This document shows positions 1 to 8,144 of a stretch of 64,000 bases of DNA, piece by piece. Under the pieces are notes generated by a model. That model ran no database searches. It was not told the DNA's origin and saw only the letters and a program-made list of their open reading frames with translations. Numbering within the stretch: position 1 is the stretch's first letter; each line of letters begins with the position of its first letter. The DNA is from Bradyrhizobium commune. Its GTDB lineage: Bacteria; Pseudomonadota; Alphaproteobacteria; Rhizobiales; Xanthobacteraceae. A program made the position numbers and the translations under genes. The DNA lies in NCBI RefSeq assembly GCF_015624505.1, contig NZ_CP061379.1, forward strand, positions 7,315,001 to 7,379,000, read 5' to 3'.

Positions 1-824
1 AAGCCGGCGCCGGCGCGAAGCGATCGGTGACGCGAAACACCACGCCGGAGGTGCCGAGGGACAGGAAGGCGTCACCGGGTGCGATGGCGCCGAGCCCGAT
101 CGCACTCGCCGCATTGTCGCCGGCACCGCCGGCAACGACGACATCCTTCGCCATGCCCCAGCGCTGCGCGTATACCCGTGCAAGCGTCGCGCTGACTTCG
201 CTGCCTTCGACGAGGCGCGGCATGTGGCGGGGATCGAGCCCGGTGGCATTGAGCAGCTCCGCCGACCAGCGGCGCCGACCAACATCGAGCCACAACGTCC
301 CGGCGGCGTCCGACATGTCCTCGACCATCTCGCCGGTGAGGCGATAGCGCACATAGGCTTTCGGCAGCAGCACTTTTGCGACACGCTCGAAGATGCCGGG
401 CTCATGCCGCGCCACCCAAAGCAGCTTTGGCGCGGTGAAGCCGGGCATCGCCAGATTGCCGGCAATGGCGTGCAGCGAGGGGCAGCGCCGCTCCAGCTCG
501 ACACATTCGGCGTGCGAGCGGCCATCGTTCCAGAGGATCGCCGGCCGCAGCGGCCGTCCGTCTTCGCCAAGCAACGTCGCGCCATGCATCTGGCCGGACA
601 GCCCGATGCCGCGCACCTGCGCCACCTCGCGTGGATGGCCGCTTGCGAGATCGTCGACCGCACCGGTCGCCGCATCGACCCAGGAATCGGGATCCTGCTC
701 TGACCACAGCGGCGCGGGATGCGACAGCGCGAGCTCGCGCGCCGCCGTCGCAACGATCGCGCCGGCTTCGCTCACGAGCACCGCCTTCACACCGGAGGTG
801 CCGATGTCCAGTCCGAGATACACG
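1..824 (-). CDS. xylB: Xylulokinase, 5' part of gene (cut by window start)
   Basis: FGGY-family sugar kinase that phosphorylates D-xylulose to xylulose 5-phosphate in the cytoplasm. The visible N-terminal 274 residues begin with the phosphate-binding motif LGLDIGTSGVKA, have SGQMHG and ILWNDGRS (typical of xylulokinases), and run to GTSGVVFRV at the window edge. I start at GTG (822-824), because AAGGGAGGA lies just upstream on the minus strand. The gene is downstream of, and in the same direction as, a LacI-type regulator that ends at 897, so the two are probably one transcript. The C-terminal half lies outside the window. The family is secure; the exact substrate is an inference from SGQMHG. 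Confidence 0.85.
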
Positions 825-896
825 CCGTCCTCCCTTGCTGGCCCGGCCGGCGATCTCCGTCGCCTGTCCCGCGGGCCGTCCTCATCCACGCCGTCG

Positions 897-1976
897 CTAA
901 GGCAGATTGTCCCGCATCACGATGTCGATCCTGATCTTCTCCTGTTCGTGCAGGATCGGCTCGCCACGGGCGAGCGCGAGCAGCACGCGCACGGCGGCGC
1001 GCGCCTCATGTCCCGGATTCTGCGAGATCGCGGCATCCATCACACCCTGCAACAACAGCCGGCGCGTCAGCACGGTGACGTCGTGCCCGACGAACACCAT
1101 TTGCTTGTCGCGGCCGGCTTCGCTCAACGCGTTGGCCACGCCCTGTGTGCCGGCGCCGACGTTATAAAGGCCGACAATGTCAGCATGCCTGCCAAACAAC
1201 CGCGCCAGCAGCTGCTGCGAGCGCGCGTCCTCGTCGCGCCCTTCCAGCACCGGCAGCACGCTGAGACCAGGAAATTCCGAGGCCATCACCTGATTGAAAC
1301 CGAAAATGCGCTCGGCGTGATCGCGCAGGCCCTGCGATCCCGCGACGATCGCGACCTTGCCGGATTTTTGTCCGACCAGCCGCCCGACCAGCGCTCCGGC
1401 GGTACGGCCGGCTGCGATGTTGTCGATGCCGACATAATGGTGGCGCCGCGACGACGGCACGTCCGAGACCAGCGTCACTACCCTGGTGCCGGCATCGACG
1501 AGATCGTTGATCGCGGCACGAACGCCGGGATGATCCAGCGCGACGACCGCAACGCCGTCGTAATCGCCCGACAGCGCCTCCAACGAGGCTGCGAGCACCG
1601 ATGGATCGAACACGTCGGTTGCGACCGTCTCGACATGGAGCCGGCGGGCCGAGAGCCAGGCCGACATCTCGCCAAGATAGGCCTCGATCTGCTGCATGAA
1701 CGGATTGGGGCCGGACGGCATCACGAAGGCGAAGCGGCGGGCGCGGCCGCGGGCGAGCTCTGCGGCGGCCACATGCGGCTGGAAGGCGTTACGCGCGATC
1801 GTCTCCTGAACGCGCCGGACCGTGTCCGGCCGCACGCCCGGACGGTTGTGCAGGACGCGATCGACCGTCGCGAGGCTGACACCCGCCTCGCGGGCGATGT
1901 CCTTCAGCGTCAGCGCCGTGGTGAGCGCGTCGGAAAGCGTCTCTTGAACGGTCTCTTGAACGGTCTCTTGGGCCAT
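897..1976 (-). CDS. LacI-family transcriptional regulator
   Basis: Repressor of 359 aa. The LacI helix-turn-helix is at about residues 23-45 (LKDIAREAGVSLATVDRVL), followed by a hinge and a periplasmic-binding-protein-like sugar domain to the C-terminus. The effector domain (GPNPFMQQIEAYLGEMSAW) resembles the ribose-binding type used by pentose regulators. It precedes xylB by 72 bp on the same strand, so it probably controls pentose or pentitol use. The N-terminus is unusual: a 12-bp unit is repeated about 2.7 times at 1939-1970, giving ETVQETVQET. The 60 bp upstream contain two TTTTGAGG copies around a TGAG/CTCA inverted pair (about 1998-2025), which could be an autoregulatory site. Confidence 0.85.
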   Translation of the reverse strand: MAQETVQETVQETLSDALTTALTLKDIAREAGVSLATVDRVLHNRPGVRPDTVRRVQETIARNAFQPHVAAAELARGRARRFAFVMPSGPNPFMQQIEAYLGEMSAWLSARRLHVETVATDVFDPSVLAASLEALSGDYDGVAVVALDHPGVRAAINDLVDAGTRVVTLVSDVPSSRRHHYVGIDNIAAGRTAGALVGRLVGQKSGKVAIVAGSQGLRDHAERIFGFNQVMASEFPGLSVLPVLEGRDEDARSQQLLARLFGRHADIVGLYNVGAGTQGVANALSEAGRDKQMVFVGHDVTVLTRRLLLQGVMDAAISQNPGHEARAAVRVLLALARGEPILHEQEKIRIDIVMRDNLP

Positions 1977-2078
1977 GCCTGAAGGCTAGCAGAGGTGTTT
2001 TGAGGTACGCAACTCATTTTGAGGGGCATGGCGGCATTTTCGAGTCCCGGTTGAACTGCGGCCGCCCGGCCGACGGGC

Positions 2079-2543
2079 TCAACCACGGCTCAGATCCAGT
2101 GTCAGGAACAGGCTGTTGCGATCCTCGACATAGCCCTCGAACGGACTGCACGGCACGAAGCCATGCGCCTCGTAGAGCGCATGCGCCGGCTTGAAATAGT
2201 CCCATGAGCCGGTCTCGAGGCTGAGCCGCGTCATGCCGCGCGCACGCGCCTCGGCAATGATGTGGCGGAGCATCTCGCCACCAAAGCCGCGCCGGCGCGT
2301 GGTCTGGAGCGTGTGCATCGACTTGACCTCGCCATGATCGACCGAGAGCGTCTTCAGCGCACCGGTCGCGACCAGTGTCTCGCCGTCCCAGCCGGTCCAG
2401 AACGCGACGTCGCTGGCGCGAAGGCCTGCGAGATCGAGCGCATGCGCGCTGCCTGGCGCGGTCTGCGCCCGCGCCGCCGCGACGTGATGATCGAGCAGCG
2501 CGACCACGCGCGGATCGAAGGTATCGCCGATCCGGATCTGCAT
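2079..2543 (-). CDS. GNAT-family N-acetyltransferase
   Basis: Acyl-CoA-dependent N-acetyltransferase of 154 aa. The acetyl-CoA pyrophosphate loop is visible as RRRGFGGEMLRHII (motif A, about residues 84-97), followed by LSLETGSWDYFKPAHALYEAHGF (motif B). The family is clear but the substrate is unknown. It starts 2 bp after the stop codon of the next acetyltransferase gene, so it is the last gene of a three-gene minus-strand operon led by the XRE-cupin regulator. Small ElaA/YncA-like GNATs in this setting usually act on amines or amino-acid analogues, but nothing here fixes that. Confidence 0.85.
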   Translation of the reverse strand: MQIRIGDTFDPRVVALLDHHVAAARAQTAPGSAHALDLAGLRASDVAFWTGWDGETLVATGALKTLSVDHGEVKSMHTLQTTRRRGFGGEMLRHIIAEARARGMTRLSLETGSWDYFKPAHALYEAHGFVPCSPFEGYVEDRNSLFLTLDLSRG

Positions 2544-2545
2544 CG

Positions 2546-3061
2546 TCAGGGTCTCACACCACTTGCGATCTGCTTCTGCATGAGGACGAGATCGAGCCAG
2601 CGGCCAAACTTGCAGCCGACCTCCGGCATGCGCGCGACTTCGGTGAAACCAAGCGAAGCGTGGAGCCCGATCGAGCCGGTGTTGGAGGCCTCGATGCCCG
2701 CGACCATGACATGCTTGTTGAGCGCGGTGGCACGCTCGATCAGCGCGGCAACGAGACTGCGGCCGATCCCTGCCCTGCGATAGCGCTCATCGACATAGAC
2801 CGAATTCTCCACGGTGTGGCGATAGCCGGGAAAGGAACGGAAATCGCCGAACGAGGCGAAGCCGACGACATCCCTGCCCTTCATCGCGACGAGCACGGGA
2901 TAGCCCGCCTGCTGACGTGCCGAGAGCCAGTCGCGCCGCGAGGTGAGATCCGCCGGCCCGTCGGTCCACACCGCCGTGGTGTTGATCGCGGCGTGATTGT
3001 AGATGGCGAGGATGTCTTCCGCATCCTCCAGCGTGGCATCCCGTACGATCAGCGACATCAC
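2546..3061 (-). CDS. GNAT acetyltransferase, phosphinothricin/methionine-sulfone type
   Basis: N-acetyltransferase of 171 aa of the Pat/Bar/MddA type. Diagnostic stretches are the start LIVRDATLEDAEDILAIYNH, the motif A loop RYRRAGIGRSLVAAL, and HVMVAGIEASNTGSIGLHASLGF, all strongly conserved in phosphinothricin and methionine sulfone/sulfoximine acetyltransferases. It overlaps the stop of the upstream regulator gene by 4 bp (ATGA type), so translation is coupled. The likely role is detoxification of glutamate or methionine analogues. The exact substrate cannot be read from sequence. Confidence 0.85.
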   Translation of the reverse strand: MMSLIVRDATLEDAEDILAIYNHAAINTTAVWTDGPADLTSRRDWLSARQQAGYPVLVAMKGRDVVGFASFGDFRSFPGYRHTVENSVYVDERYRRAGIGRSLVAALIERATALNKHVMVAGIEASNTGSIGLHASLGFTEVARMPEVGCKFGRWLDLVLMQKQIASGVRP

Positions 3062-3639
3062 ATTTTCCCGTATGACGTTCCGCGCCGCGTGATGATGACG
3101 TAATGCGCGTCCTGCTTGGTTTCGTTCTCAAAGGTCACCGAGCGCATCACATCGAAGTCGAGGCAGTCGCCTTCACGCAGCCGCACCGCCTTGGCATCGA
3201 TATGGACGCAGACCGCGCCCTCCAGCATCAATAGCTGCTGGGTGAAGGCGTTGCGGCCCCAGGGGCTGTAGGACACGCGCGCGCCGGCCGGCAGATCGAC
3301 GACGATGATCTCGATGCCGCTGGCCGCGTCGGCGGGTGAGGCATGACGCCGCCGATAGCCGCTGTCGGGATCGCGCCATTGCGGCTGGTCGGCGAGCCGC
3401 GTCAGCCGCTCCGGCGGCTTCTCCGACAGCGCGACCACGTCGCTCAGCGTGACGTCGAGCGCCGCGCAGAGCTTGTTGAGCAGCGCGGCAGTCCCGCTGC
3501 TCTGCGCCCGCTCCACCCGCCCGATCATGGCCCGGCTGACGCCGGAGCGGCTAGCGAGTTCGTTCAAGGTCATGCCGGCCTGCGTCCTCAGCGTCTTCAA
3601 TCGGCGTCCGATCGCCCTGTCGAGTTTCTGCTGGTCCAT
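3058..3639 (-). CDS. XRE-family regulator with C-terminal cupin domain
   Basis: Transcription factor of about 193 aa. An N-terminal Xre/Cro helix-turn-helix (GRRLKTLRTQAGMTLNELASRSGVSRAMIGRVERAQ) is joined to a cupin sensor domain (WGRNAFTQQLLMLEGAVCVHI, then LREGDCLDF). This architecture is common for regulators sitting next to an acetyltransferase or transporter that they control. I favour the ATG at 3639 (MDQQKLD). An in-frame start at 3678 would add 13 residues with no better ribosome-binding site. It is the first gene of an operon with two GNAT genes. An unusually AT-rich patch just upstream (about 3735-3750) probably holds the promoter. Confidence 0.85.
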   Translation of the reverse strand: MDQQKLDRAIGRRLKTLRTQAGMTLNELASRSGVSRAMIGRVERAQSSGTAALLNKLCAALDVTLSDVVALSEKPPERLTRLADQPQWRDPDSGYRRRHASPADAASGIEIIVVDLPAGARVSYSPWGRNAFTQQLLMLEGAVCVHIDAKAVRLREGDCLDFDVMRSVTFENETKQDAHYVIITRRGTSYGKM

Positions 3640-3810
3640 GGTCTCTGATCCGAACATCGCCCGGCACATGGACCGCATCCGCCGGACGGGAAGAGCTTAG
3701 GGCGGACGAGGCGTGAGTGCCGGGATCGAGGGGCTAATATATTAGAAATTTTGCCGAGCCCGTAGCGTCGATTAGAATGCGCGCAACAACGATGACCGGG
3801 AGGCGATGAC

Positions 3811-4803
3811 ATGAGCGGGCCGACGCAACGGACGATCAAAGCCAACGGAATTACCCTCAACGTCGCGGAGCAGGGCAAGGGGCCGATGGTGCTGCTCTGC
3901 CATGGCTTTCCGGAAGGCTGGTACTCCTGGCGCCACCAGCTCGAGGCGCTGGCGGCGGCCGGCTACCACGCGGTTGCGCCCGACATGCGCGGCTATGGCA
4001 AGAGCGACCGGCCCGAGGCGATCGACCAGTACACGATCCTGCACATGGTCGGCGATCTCGTCGGCGTGCTCGACGCCTTCGAGGTGAAGGACGCCGTCAT
4101 CGTCGGCCATGACTGGGGCGCGACGATCGCCTGGCACACGGCACGACTGCGGCCCGACCGTTTCCGCGCCGCCGCCATCCTCAGCGTCCCCTATCGCCCG
4201 CGCAGTCCGGTGCCGCCGACCAGCGTCATGCCGCAGACGGCGGATGCGCAATTCTACCAGCTGTATTTCCAGGAGCCGGGCGTAGCCGAGGCGGAGTTCG
4301 AGCGCGATCCGCGCGCAACGCTCGGCGCCATGCTGTTTGGCGCTTCCGGCGAAGGGGCAATGGCGATCCGCGCCAATGCCGAGAGCGCCGGCAGGACCGC
4401 CGGCGTCGGCATGGTCTCACGCAAGGACGGCATGTTGCCGAAGGTCCCAGTGCCGCTGCCATCCTGGCTGAGCGCGGCCGACCTCGACTATTACGGCGCC
4501 GAATTTGCCCGCAGCGGTTTCCGCGGGCCGCTCAACTACTACCGCAACATCGACCGCAGCTGGGAGCTGATGGGGGCCTTCGAGGGCGTCAAGGTTGTCG
4601 TGCCCGCGCTCTTCATCGCCGGCGACCACGACCTGGTCATCGCCTTCCCCGGCGCCGCCGAGCACCTCGCCAACATGAAGCAGTTTGTGCCGCAGCTGCG
4701 CGAGATCAAGATGCTGCCAGGCTGCGGACACTGGACGCAGCAGGAGCGGCCGGCCGAGGTGAATGAGGCGATCGTGGAGTTTTTGCGGAGCCTGCCTGGC
4801 TAG
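3811..4803 (+). CDS. Alpha/beta hydrolase, soluble epoxide hydrolase-like
   Basis: Alpha/beta-fold hydrolase of 330 aa. Visible elements are the oxyanion-hole motif HGFPE (31-35), the nucleophile elbow GHDWG with Asp101, an acid-bearing AGDHD segment, and the catalytic His in GCGHW (about residue 307). An Asp nucleophile together with HGFPE points to epoxide hydrolase or haloalkane dehalogenase chemistry, with epoxide hydrolase more likely. The start has GGGAGGCGATGAC upstream. It is the last chromosomal gene before the tRNA-Gly that hosts the island. Confidence 0.85.
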   Translation: MSGPTQRTIKANGITLNVAEQGKGPMVLLCHGFPEGWYSWRHQLEALAAAGYHAVAPDMRGYGKSDRPEAIDQYTILHMVGDLVGVLDAFEVKDAVIVGHDWGATIAWHTARLRPDRFRAAAILSVPYRPRSPVPPTSVMPQTADAQFYQLYFQEPGVAEAEFERDPRATLGAMLFGASGEGAMAIRANAESAGRTAGVGMVSRKDGMLPKVPVPLPSWLSAADLDYYGAEFARSGFRGPLNYYRNIDRSWELMGAFEGVKVVVPALFIAGDHDLVIAFPGAAEHLANMKQFVPQLREIKMLPGCGHWTQQERPAEVNEAIVEFLRSLPG

Positions 4804-4818
4804 GGACGGCCGGCGGGT

Positions 4819-4892
4819 TGGAGCGGGCGAAGGGAATCGAACCCTCGTATGCAGCTTGGGAAGCTGCCGTTCTACCATTGAACTACGCCCGC
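4819..4892 (-). tRNA. tRNA-Gly (anticodon CCC), host gene of the island
   Basis: Read on the minus strand this is a complete 74-nt tRNA with encoded CCA. The acceptor stem is GCGGGCG/CGCCCGC, the D arm contains TAGTTCAATGGTAGAAC, the anticodon stem GCAGC/GCTGC encloses loop TTCCCAA (anticodon CCC), and the T arm contains GGTTCGATTCC. Its 5' half, including the anticodon loop (4854-4892), is repeated exactly at 22181-22219. The gene is therefore a hybrid: its 3' half is original chromosome and its 5' half and upstream DNA came with the element. Confidence 0.95.
4854..4892. repeat. attL, 39-bp direct repeat
   Basis: Left copy of the 39-bp repeat, identical to 22181-22219. It covers the tRNA-Gly 5' half from the acceptor stem through the anticodon loop. 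Identity ends sharply at both sides (CA versus AT before it, AA versus GG after it). Confidence 0.9.
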
Positions 4893-5102
4893 AAATCGCA
4901 GCTATTTCAACAACTTAGTTCGATTCGCGATTCTTGATCATGTGGCCATCGTGTGGCCGTCGATCTGCCAACCACCATACCTGCCCGGCCAGCCGGATCA
5001 AGCCTACGCAATGAATCGAAGGCTTTTTGCACGACCACTGCTCGATTATTGTCATCTCCGCCTTGGTGCCTATTGCACGGGACGTGGAACTGGGTGGGAA
5101 GA

Positions 5103-5663
5103 GTGATCGATTTCAAAAGTCTTGCCAGATGGCTTCGGCTCCGGCGAGTCTGGCGTACCGCTTTAGGAACAACAGCAGCAGCCACCGCATTCGTCGCAGC
5201 GATCGCGGCACTCACCCATCAACTGGACGACATAGCGGGCTTTTGGAAACACACCTTCTCTTCGAAACCCACGAAGATCACGATCAAGGAGGTGACGGCT
5301 TCCGAGCCTTACTTCTACGAAGCAGTCCGATACGTTACGTATATTCGATTTATCTACTCGCGAACGGGCAGCGAGAAAACCACTTGTGTCGGCGAACTAG
5401 AGCCGGATGGCGTGAGACACACGTCTGATTATGCACTTGAGGAGGACGGGACTCAAAAGGCCGACAAAAGGACCATCGTGCTTGTGAGCGAGGAGGATCG
5501 CGACGTTAGAGCGGGCTTCCGCTTTGTAATTTCGACAGCGTATTTTTCTAATGATCCCGTGTTCCGATTGAACTGCAACGGCACCATCACACCCGGTGTT
5601 CGGGTGCCAATGAAAAACATTTCGGACGACACAAGGCTCAGATGGGTCAAAATTCCGGATTGA
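5103..5663 (+). CDS. Single-span membrane protein of unknown function, island left end
   Basis: I do not recognise this 186-aa protein. I place the start at GTG 5103, because the upstream part of the reading frame is low-complexity and GGTGGGAAGA lies just before the GTG; an in-frame start at 4953 is possible. A basic N-terminus (RWLRLRRVWR) precedes one hydrophobic segment (about residues 21-42, ALGTTAAATAFVAAIAALT). A soluble domain of about 140 residues with beta-strand-like alternation and two cysteines follows, and the positive-inside rule would put it in the periplasm. It lies 59 bp upstream of the Z1 ATPase gene in the same direction and may be the first gene of that operon. Confidence 0.55.
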   Translation: MIDFKSLARWLRLRRVWRTALGTTAAATAFVAAIAALTHQLDDIAGFWKHTFSSKPTKITIKEVTASEPYFYEAVRYVTYIRFIYSRTGSEKTTCVGELEPDGVRHTSDYALEEDGTQKADKRTIVLVSEEDRDVRAGFRFVISTAYFSNDPVFRLNCNGTITPGVRVPMKNISDDTRLRWVKIPD

Positions 5664-5722
5664 GCGCGCGCATCGCGACTTCTCTCACAGACCGGCAACG
5701 TCGATAGAAGGGCTCCCGAGGC

Positions 5723-7672
5723 ATGTCCAGTACGAAACTACTTGGACGCCGGCAGAGCTTCCTTCCCACATCGGCGGCAACCAATATTGCTGTATTTTTC
5801 CCGACCGCCAGTCTAGATTGTGGCAAAATGGGGAAGCGGGGCAGGACCTTGGGCGTCGATATCGAGCACCTACGGCGGATCGCGTCCGAACGCGACCGTT
5901 ACGAAAGCCAACTCGATCGCTTGAAACGAGCGGGGAAGCAGACCACCAGCATTGAAGCTGCCGTTTCGAGCGCGACGGATACCCTAGCGTCAGGCACACG
6001 CTCGTTTGTCGTGTACGGTGAACCGCAAAGCGGAAAAACAGAGATGATGATCTGTTTGACCGCAAAACTCCTCGACGACGGGCACCACGTCATAATTCAT
6101 CTGCTCAATGACAGCGTTCAGCTTCTTCAACAAAACCTAGAACGCTTCCAGCGATCGAACCTTTCACCCTCCGCGAAAAACTTCTCCGATGTAATCGATC
6201 CGGACTACTCGCTGAAGACCGGGTTCCATGTGATCTTCTGCAAAAAGAACGCAAGCGACCTAGCTAAACTCAATCAGAAGATGGAAAGGATCGCGAAAAA
6301 GGTAATCATCGATGATGAGGCCGATTTTGCGACTCCGAATGCGTTGATCAATAAAGGCGACGTCACCCGCATCAACGCTCTTATACAAAAGCTCATTTCC
6401 GACGACGGCATCTACATTGGCGTGACAGCAACGCCGGCCCGCCTCGACCTAAACAACACGTTCGATAACGACAACGAAAAGTGGGTCAATTTTCCGCCGC
6501 ATGGCGCCTACACCGGGCAAGATGCTTTCTTCCCGCTGGACGGGAACGTAGACTATTCGCTGCGCCTGCTTCCCGACACGGACGACAGTCCAAAATACTT
6601 ACGCGAAGCGATCTTCCGCTTCCTCGTAAGAGTTGCCGCGCTTAATTTGGGTTCCAGTGCGGACGAAAACTATTCGATGCTTATCCACACCTCGGGAAAA
6701 AAGCTCGATCATAAGTCCGATAAGAAGCCCGTTGACGACGTCATGAATGCGCTATCGGACGTCCATTCGAAGAAATTTGAGGATTACGCGCACCAAATTG
6801 GCCGGATAGCCTCGTCCCTCTACGGCGATCAACAGGCAGAGCGTATCCTCGGATACATCGTTCGCAACAGCGATCAGACCACGACTATAATAATGAACAG
6901 CGAACGCGACAAAAACGTCGACTTCAAGTCAGCAACGTCGCCTGCCGCCATGTTTACGTTCGTGATTGGCGGCAACATCGTCTCTCGCGGAGTGACGTTT
7001 GATAGCTTGCTTTCGATGTTTTTCACTCGCGATTCCAAGCACAAGATTCAACAAGACACCTACATTCAACGCGCACGGATGTTCGGCTCACGAAAGAAAC
7101 ATCTTCCCCATTTCGAGCTGACCATTCCGAAGCAGTTATATCTCGATTGGCATCGCTGTTTCGTTTTCCACAAGCTCGCGCTGGAAGCAATTAAGACAAA
7201 GAAGGGATCGCCGGTTTGGCTCGCAGACCAGCGCATCGCCGCTGTTGCATCTAGCAGCATCGACAAAGCCAACGTGATGCTTGATCGCGGCGAGATGTCA
7301 TTTCCCATTTTTGACTATTCCCCTGACATCGAGCTGATTATGCAAGCAAATGACCCGCTCGAAGGGCTCCAGCGGTTGCAGGATAAGATTGGCTCCGACT
7401 CTCTGCCGAGCTACCTGATCGAATATGTCCGACGATTCCTCCCGAATGGAGCCGCATCGATTGGCCTGCACGCGTCGAGCACAATCGAAAACATGAAGGA
7501 TGCGGACAAGGAAAAAATCGAGCGTCGCAAAGGCGTCTTCGGACAGGTTACGCGTGAACATCCCAACGCGATCCACCATTTCAAGATTTTCTTCAACAAT
7601 CGTGGAAAAGCTCGACTGATCTACAAATTTAGCGGCAACATCACTTTCATGAAGAACGTAAAAAATGCTTGA
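5723..7672 (+). CDS. Z1-domain P-loop ATPase/helicase-like protein, restriction or defence type
   Basis: Superfamily-2-like NTPase of up to 649 aa. In order: Walker A GEPQSGKTE (99-107), Walker B IIDDEAD (195-201), motif III-like GVTATP (233-238), motif V-like GGNIVSRGVTF (416-426) and motif VI-like QDTYIQRARMFGSR (444-457). The combination of DEAD, GVTATPAR and GGxxxSRGxTF with QRxRMFG is the signature of the Z1 domain, known from operons with DNA methyltransferases and other phage-defence genes. ATG 5828 (MGKRGRTLG) is an alternative start, since the first 35 residues look unlike the family. Its 3' end overlaps the next gene by 8 bp, so translation is coupled. Role inferred: ATP-driven DNA translocation or cleavage. 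Confidence 0.85.
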   Translation: MSSTKLLGRRQSFLPTSAATNIAVFFPTASLDCGKMGKRGRTLGVDIEHLRRIASERDRYESQLDRLKRAGKQTTSIEAAVSSATDTLASGTRSFVVYGEPQSGKTEMMICLTAKLLDDGHHVIIHLLNDSVQLLQQNLERFQRSNLSPSAKNFSDVIDPDYSLKTGFHVIFCKKNASDLAKLNQKMERIAKKVIIDDEADFATPNALINKGDVTRINALIQKLISDDGIYIGVTATPARLDLNNTFDNDNEKWVNFPPHGAYTGQDAFFPLDGNVDYSLRLLPDTDDSPKYLREAIFRFLVRVAALNLGSSADENYSMLIHTSGKKLDHKSDKKPVDDVMNALSDVHSKKFEDYAHQIGRIASSLYGDQQAERILGYIVRNSDQTTTIIMNSERDKNVDFKSATSPAAMFTFVIGGNIVSRGVTFDSLLSMFFTRDSKHKIQQDTYIQRARMFGSRKKHLPHFELTIPKQLYLDWHRCFVFHKLALEAIKTKKGSPVWLADQRIAAVASSSIDKANVMLDRGEMSFPIFDYSPDIELIMQANDPLEGLQRLQDKIGSDSLPSYLIEYVRRFLPNGAASIGLHASSTIENMKDADKEKIERRKGVFGQVTREHPNAIHHFKIFFNNRGKARLIYKFSGNITFMKNVKNA

Positions 7673-8144
7673 TGAGTATGAATTCTACCAAGGCGCTGTC
7701 CTTCGCCAGCTCATTGTAAACGCCAACTACTCCCCGTCCTTCCGACCGTTTTTGCGGGAAGGCAGGACGACGGCGTTCGTGATGAACGGACGCTTTGGGA
7801 TTTATGTGAAGCACTCCACCAAGCGCATGTCGCCATGGCGGTTCACATTCACGATCGAGCAGGCCGCCGATTTGTTAGACTTGGAAGTGAAGTATCCGGA
7901 TTCTTTTATGATGTTCGTCTGCGGCGATGATGGCATTGTGACGCTCTCGTTTGCCGAGTTGCACGATATTGTCGACTTTCAGCAGAGCGACAACGCTTGG
8001 GTCAGCATCACTAGGCCTCCTCGATCACAGTATGCCGTTGCCGGCAACAAGGGAGAGTTGGATCGAAAGGTCGCACGCGGCGTCGGCTTGATGATCGAAG
8101 CCATGCAGACACGCGCGAAAGAAAAATATGCCGCGTCCCGCTAG
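7665..8144 (+). CDS. Unrecognised 159-aa protein between Z1 ATPase and methyltransferase
   Basis: A compact soluble protein I cannot place in a named family. Its N-terminal half (FVMNGRFGIYVKHSTKRMSPWRF) and middle (FMMFVCGDDGIVTLSFAELHDIVD) alternate beta-strand-like and helical segments with well-spaced charged residues, compatible with a small nuclease or DNA-binding fold. No classical PD-(D/E)xK, HNH or GIY-YIG motif is convincing. It overlaps the Z1 gene by 8 bp upstream and the methyltransferase gene by 17 bp downstream, so it is made in step with both and is likely a subunit or the effector of the same complex. Confidence 0.75.
   Translation: MLDEYEFYQGAVLRQLIVNANYSPSFRPFLREGRTTAFVMNGRFGIYVKHSTKRMSPWRFTFTIEQAADLLDLEVKYPDSFMMFVCGDDGIVTLSFAELHDIVDFQQSDNAWVSITRPPRSQYAVAGNKGELDRKVARGVGLMIEAMQTRAKEKYAASR

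Noticed and set aside
393..1982. 529-aa plus-strand open frame opposite the LacI-type gene
   Set aside because: Arg/His-rich shadow of the minus-strand regulator; no motifs or ribosome-binding site, and high GC keeps the opposite frame open.
4907..5215. 102-aa minus-strand frame next to attL
   Set aside because: Basic, low-complexity, overlaps the start of the membrane-protein gene and has no family features; possibly a remnant but not supportable.
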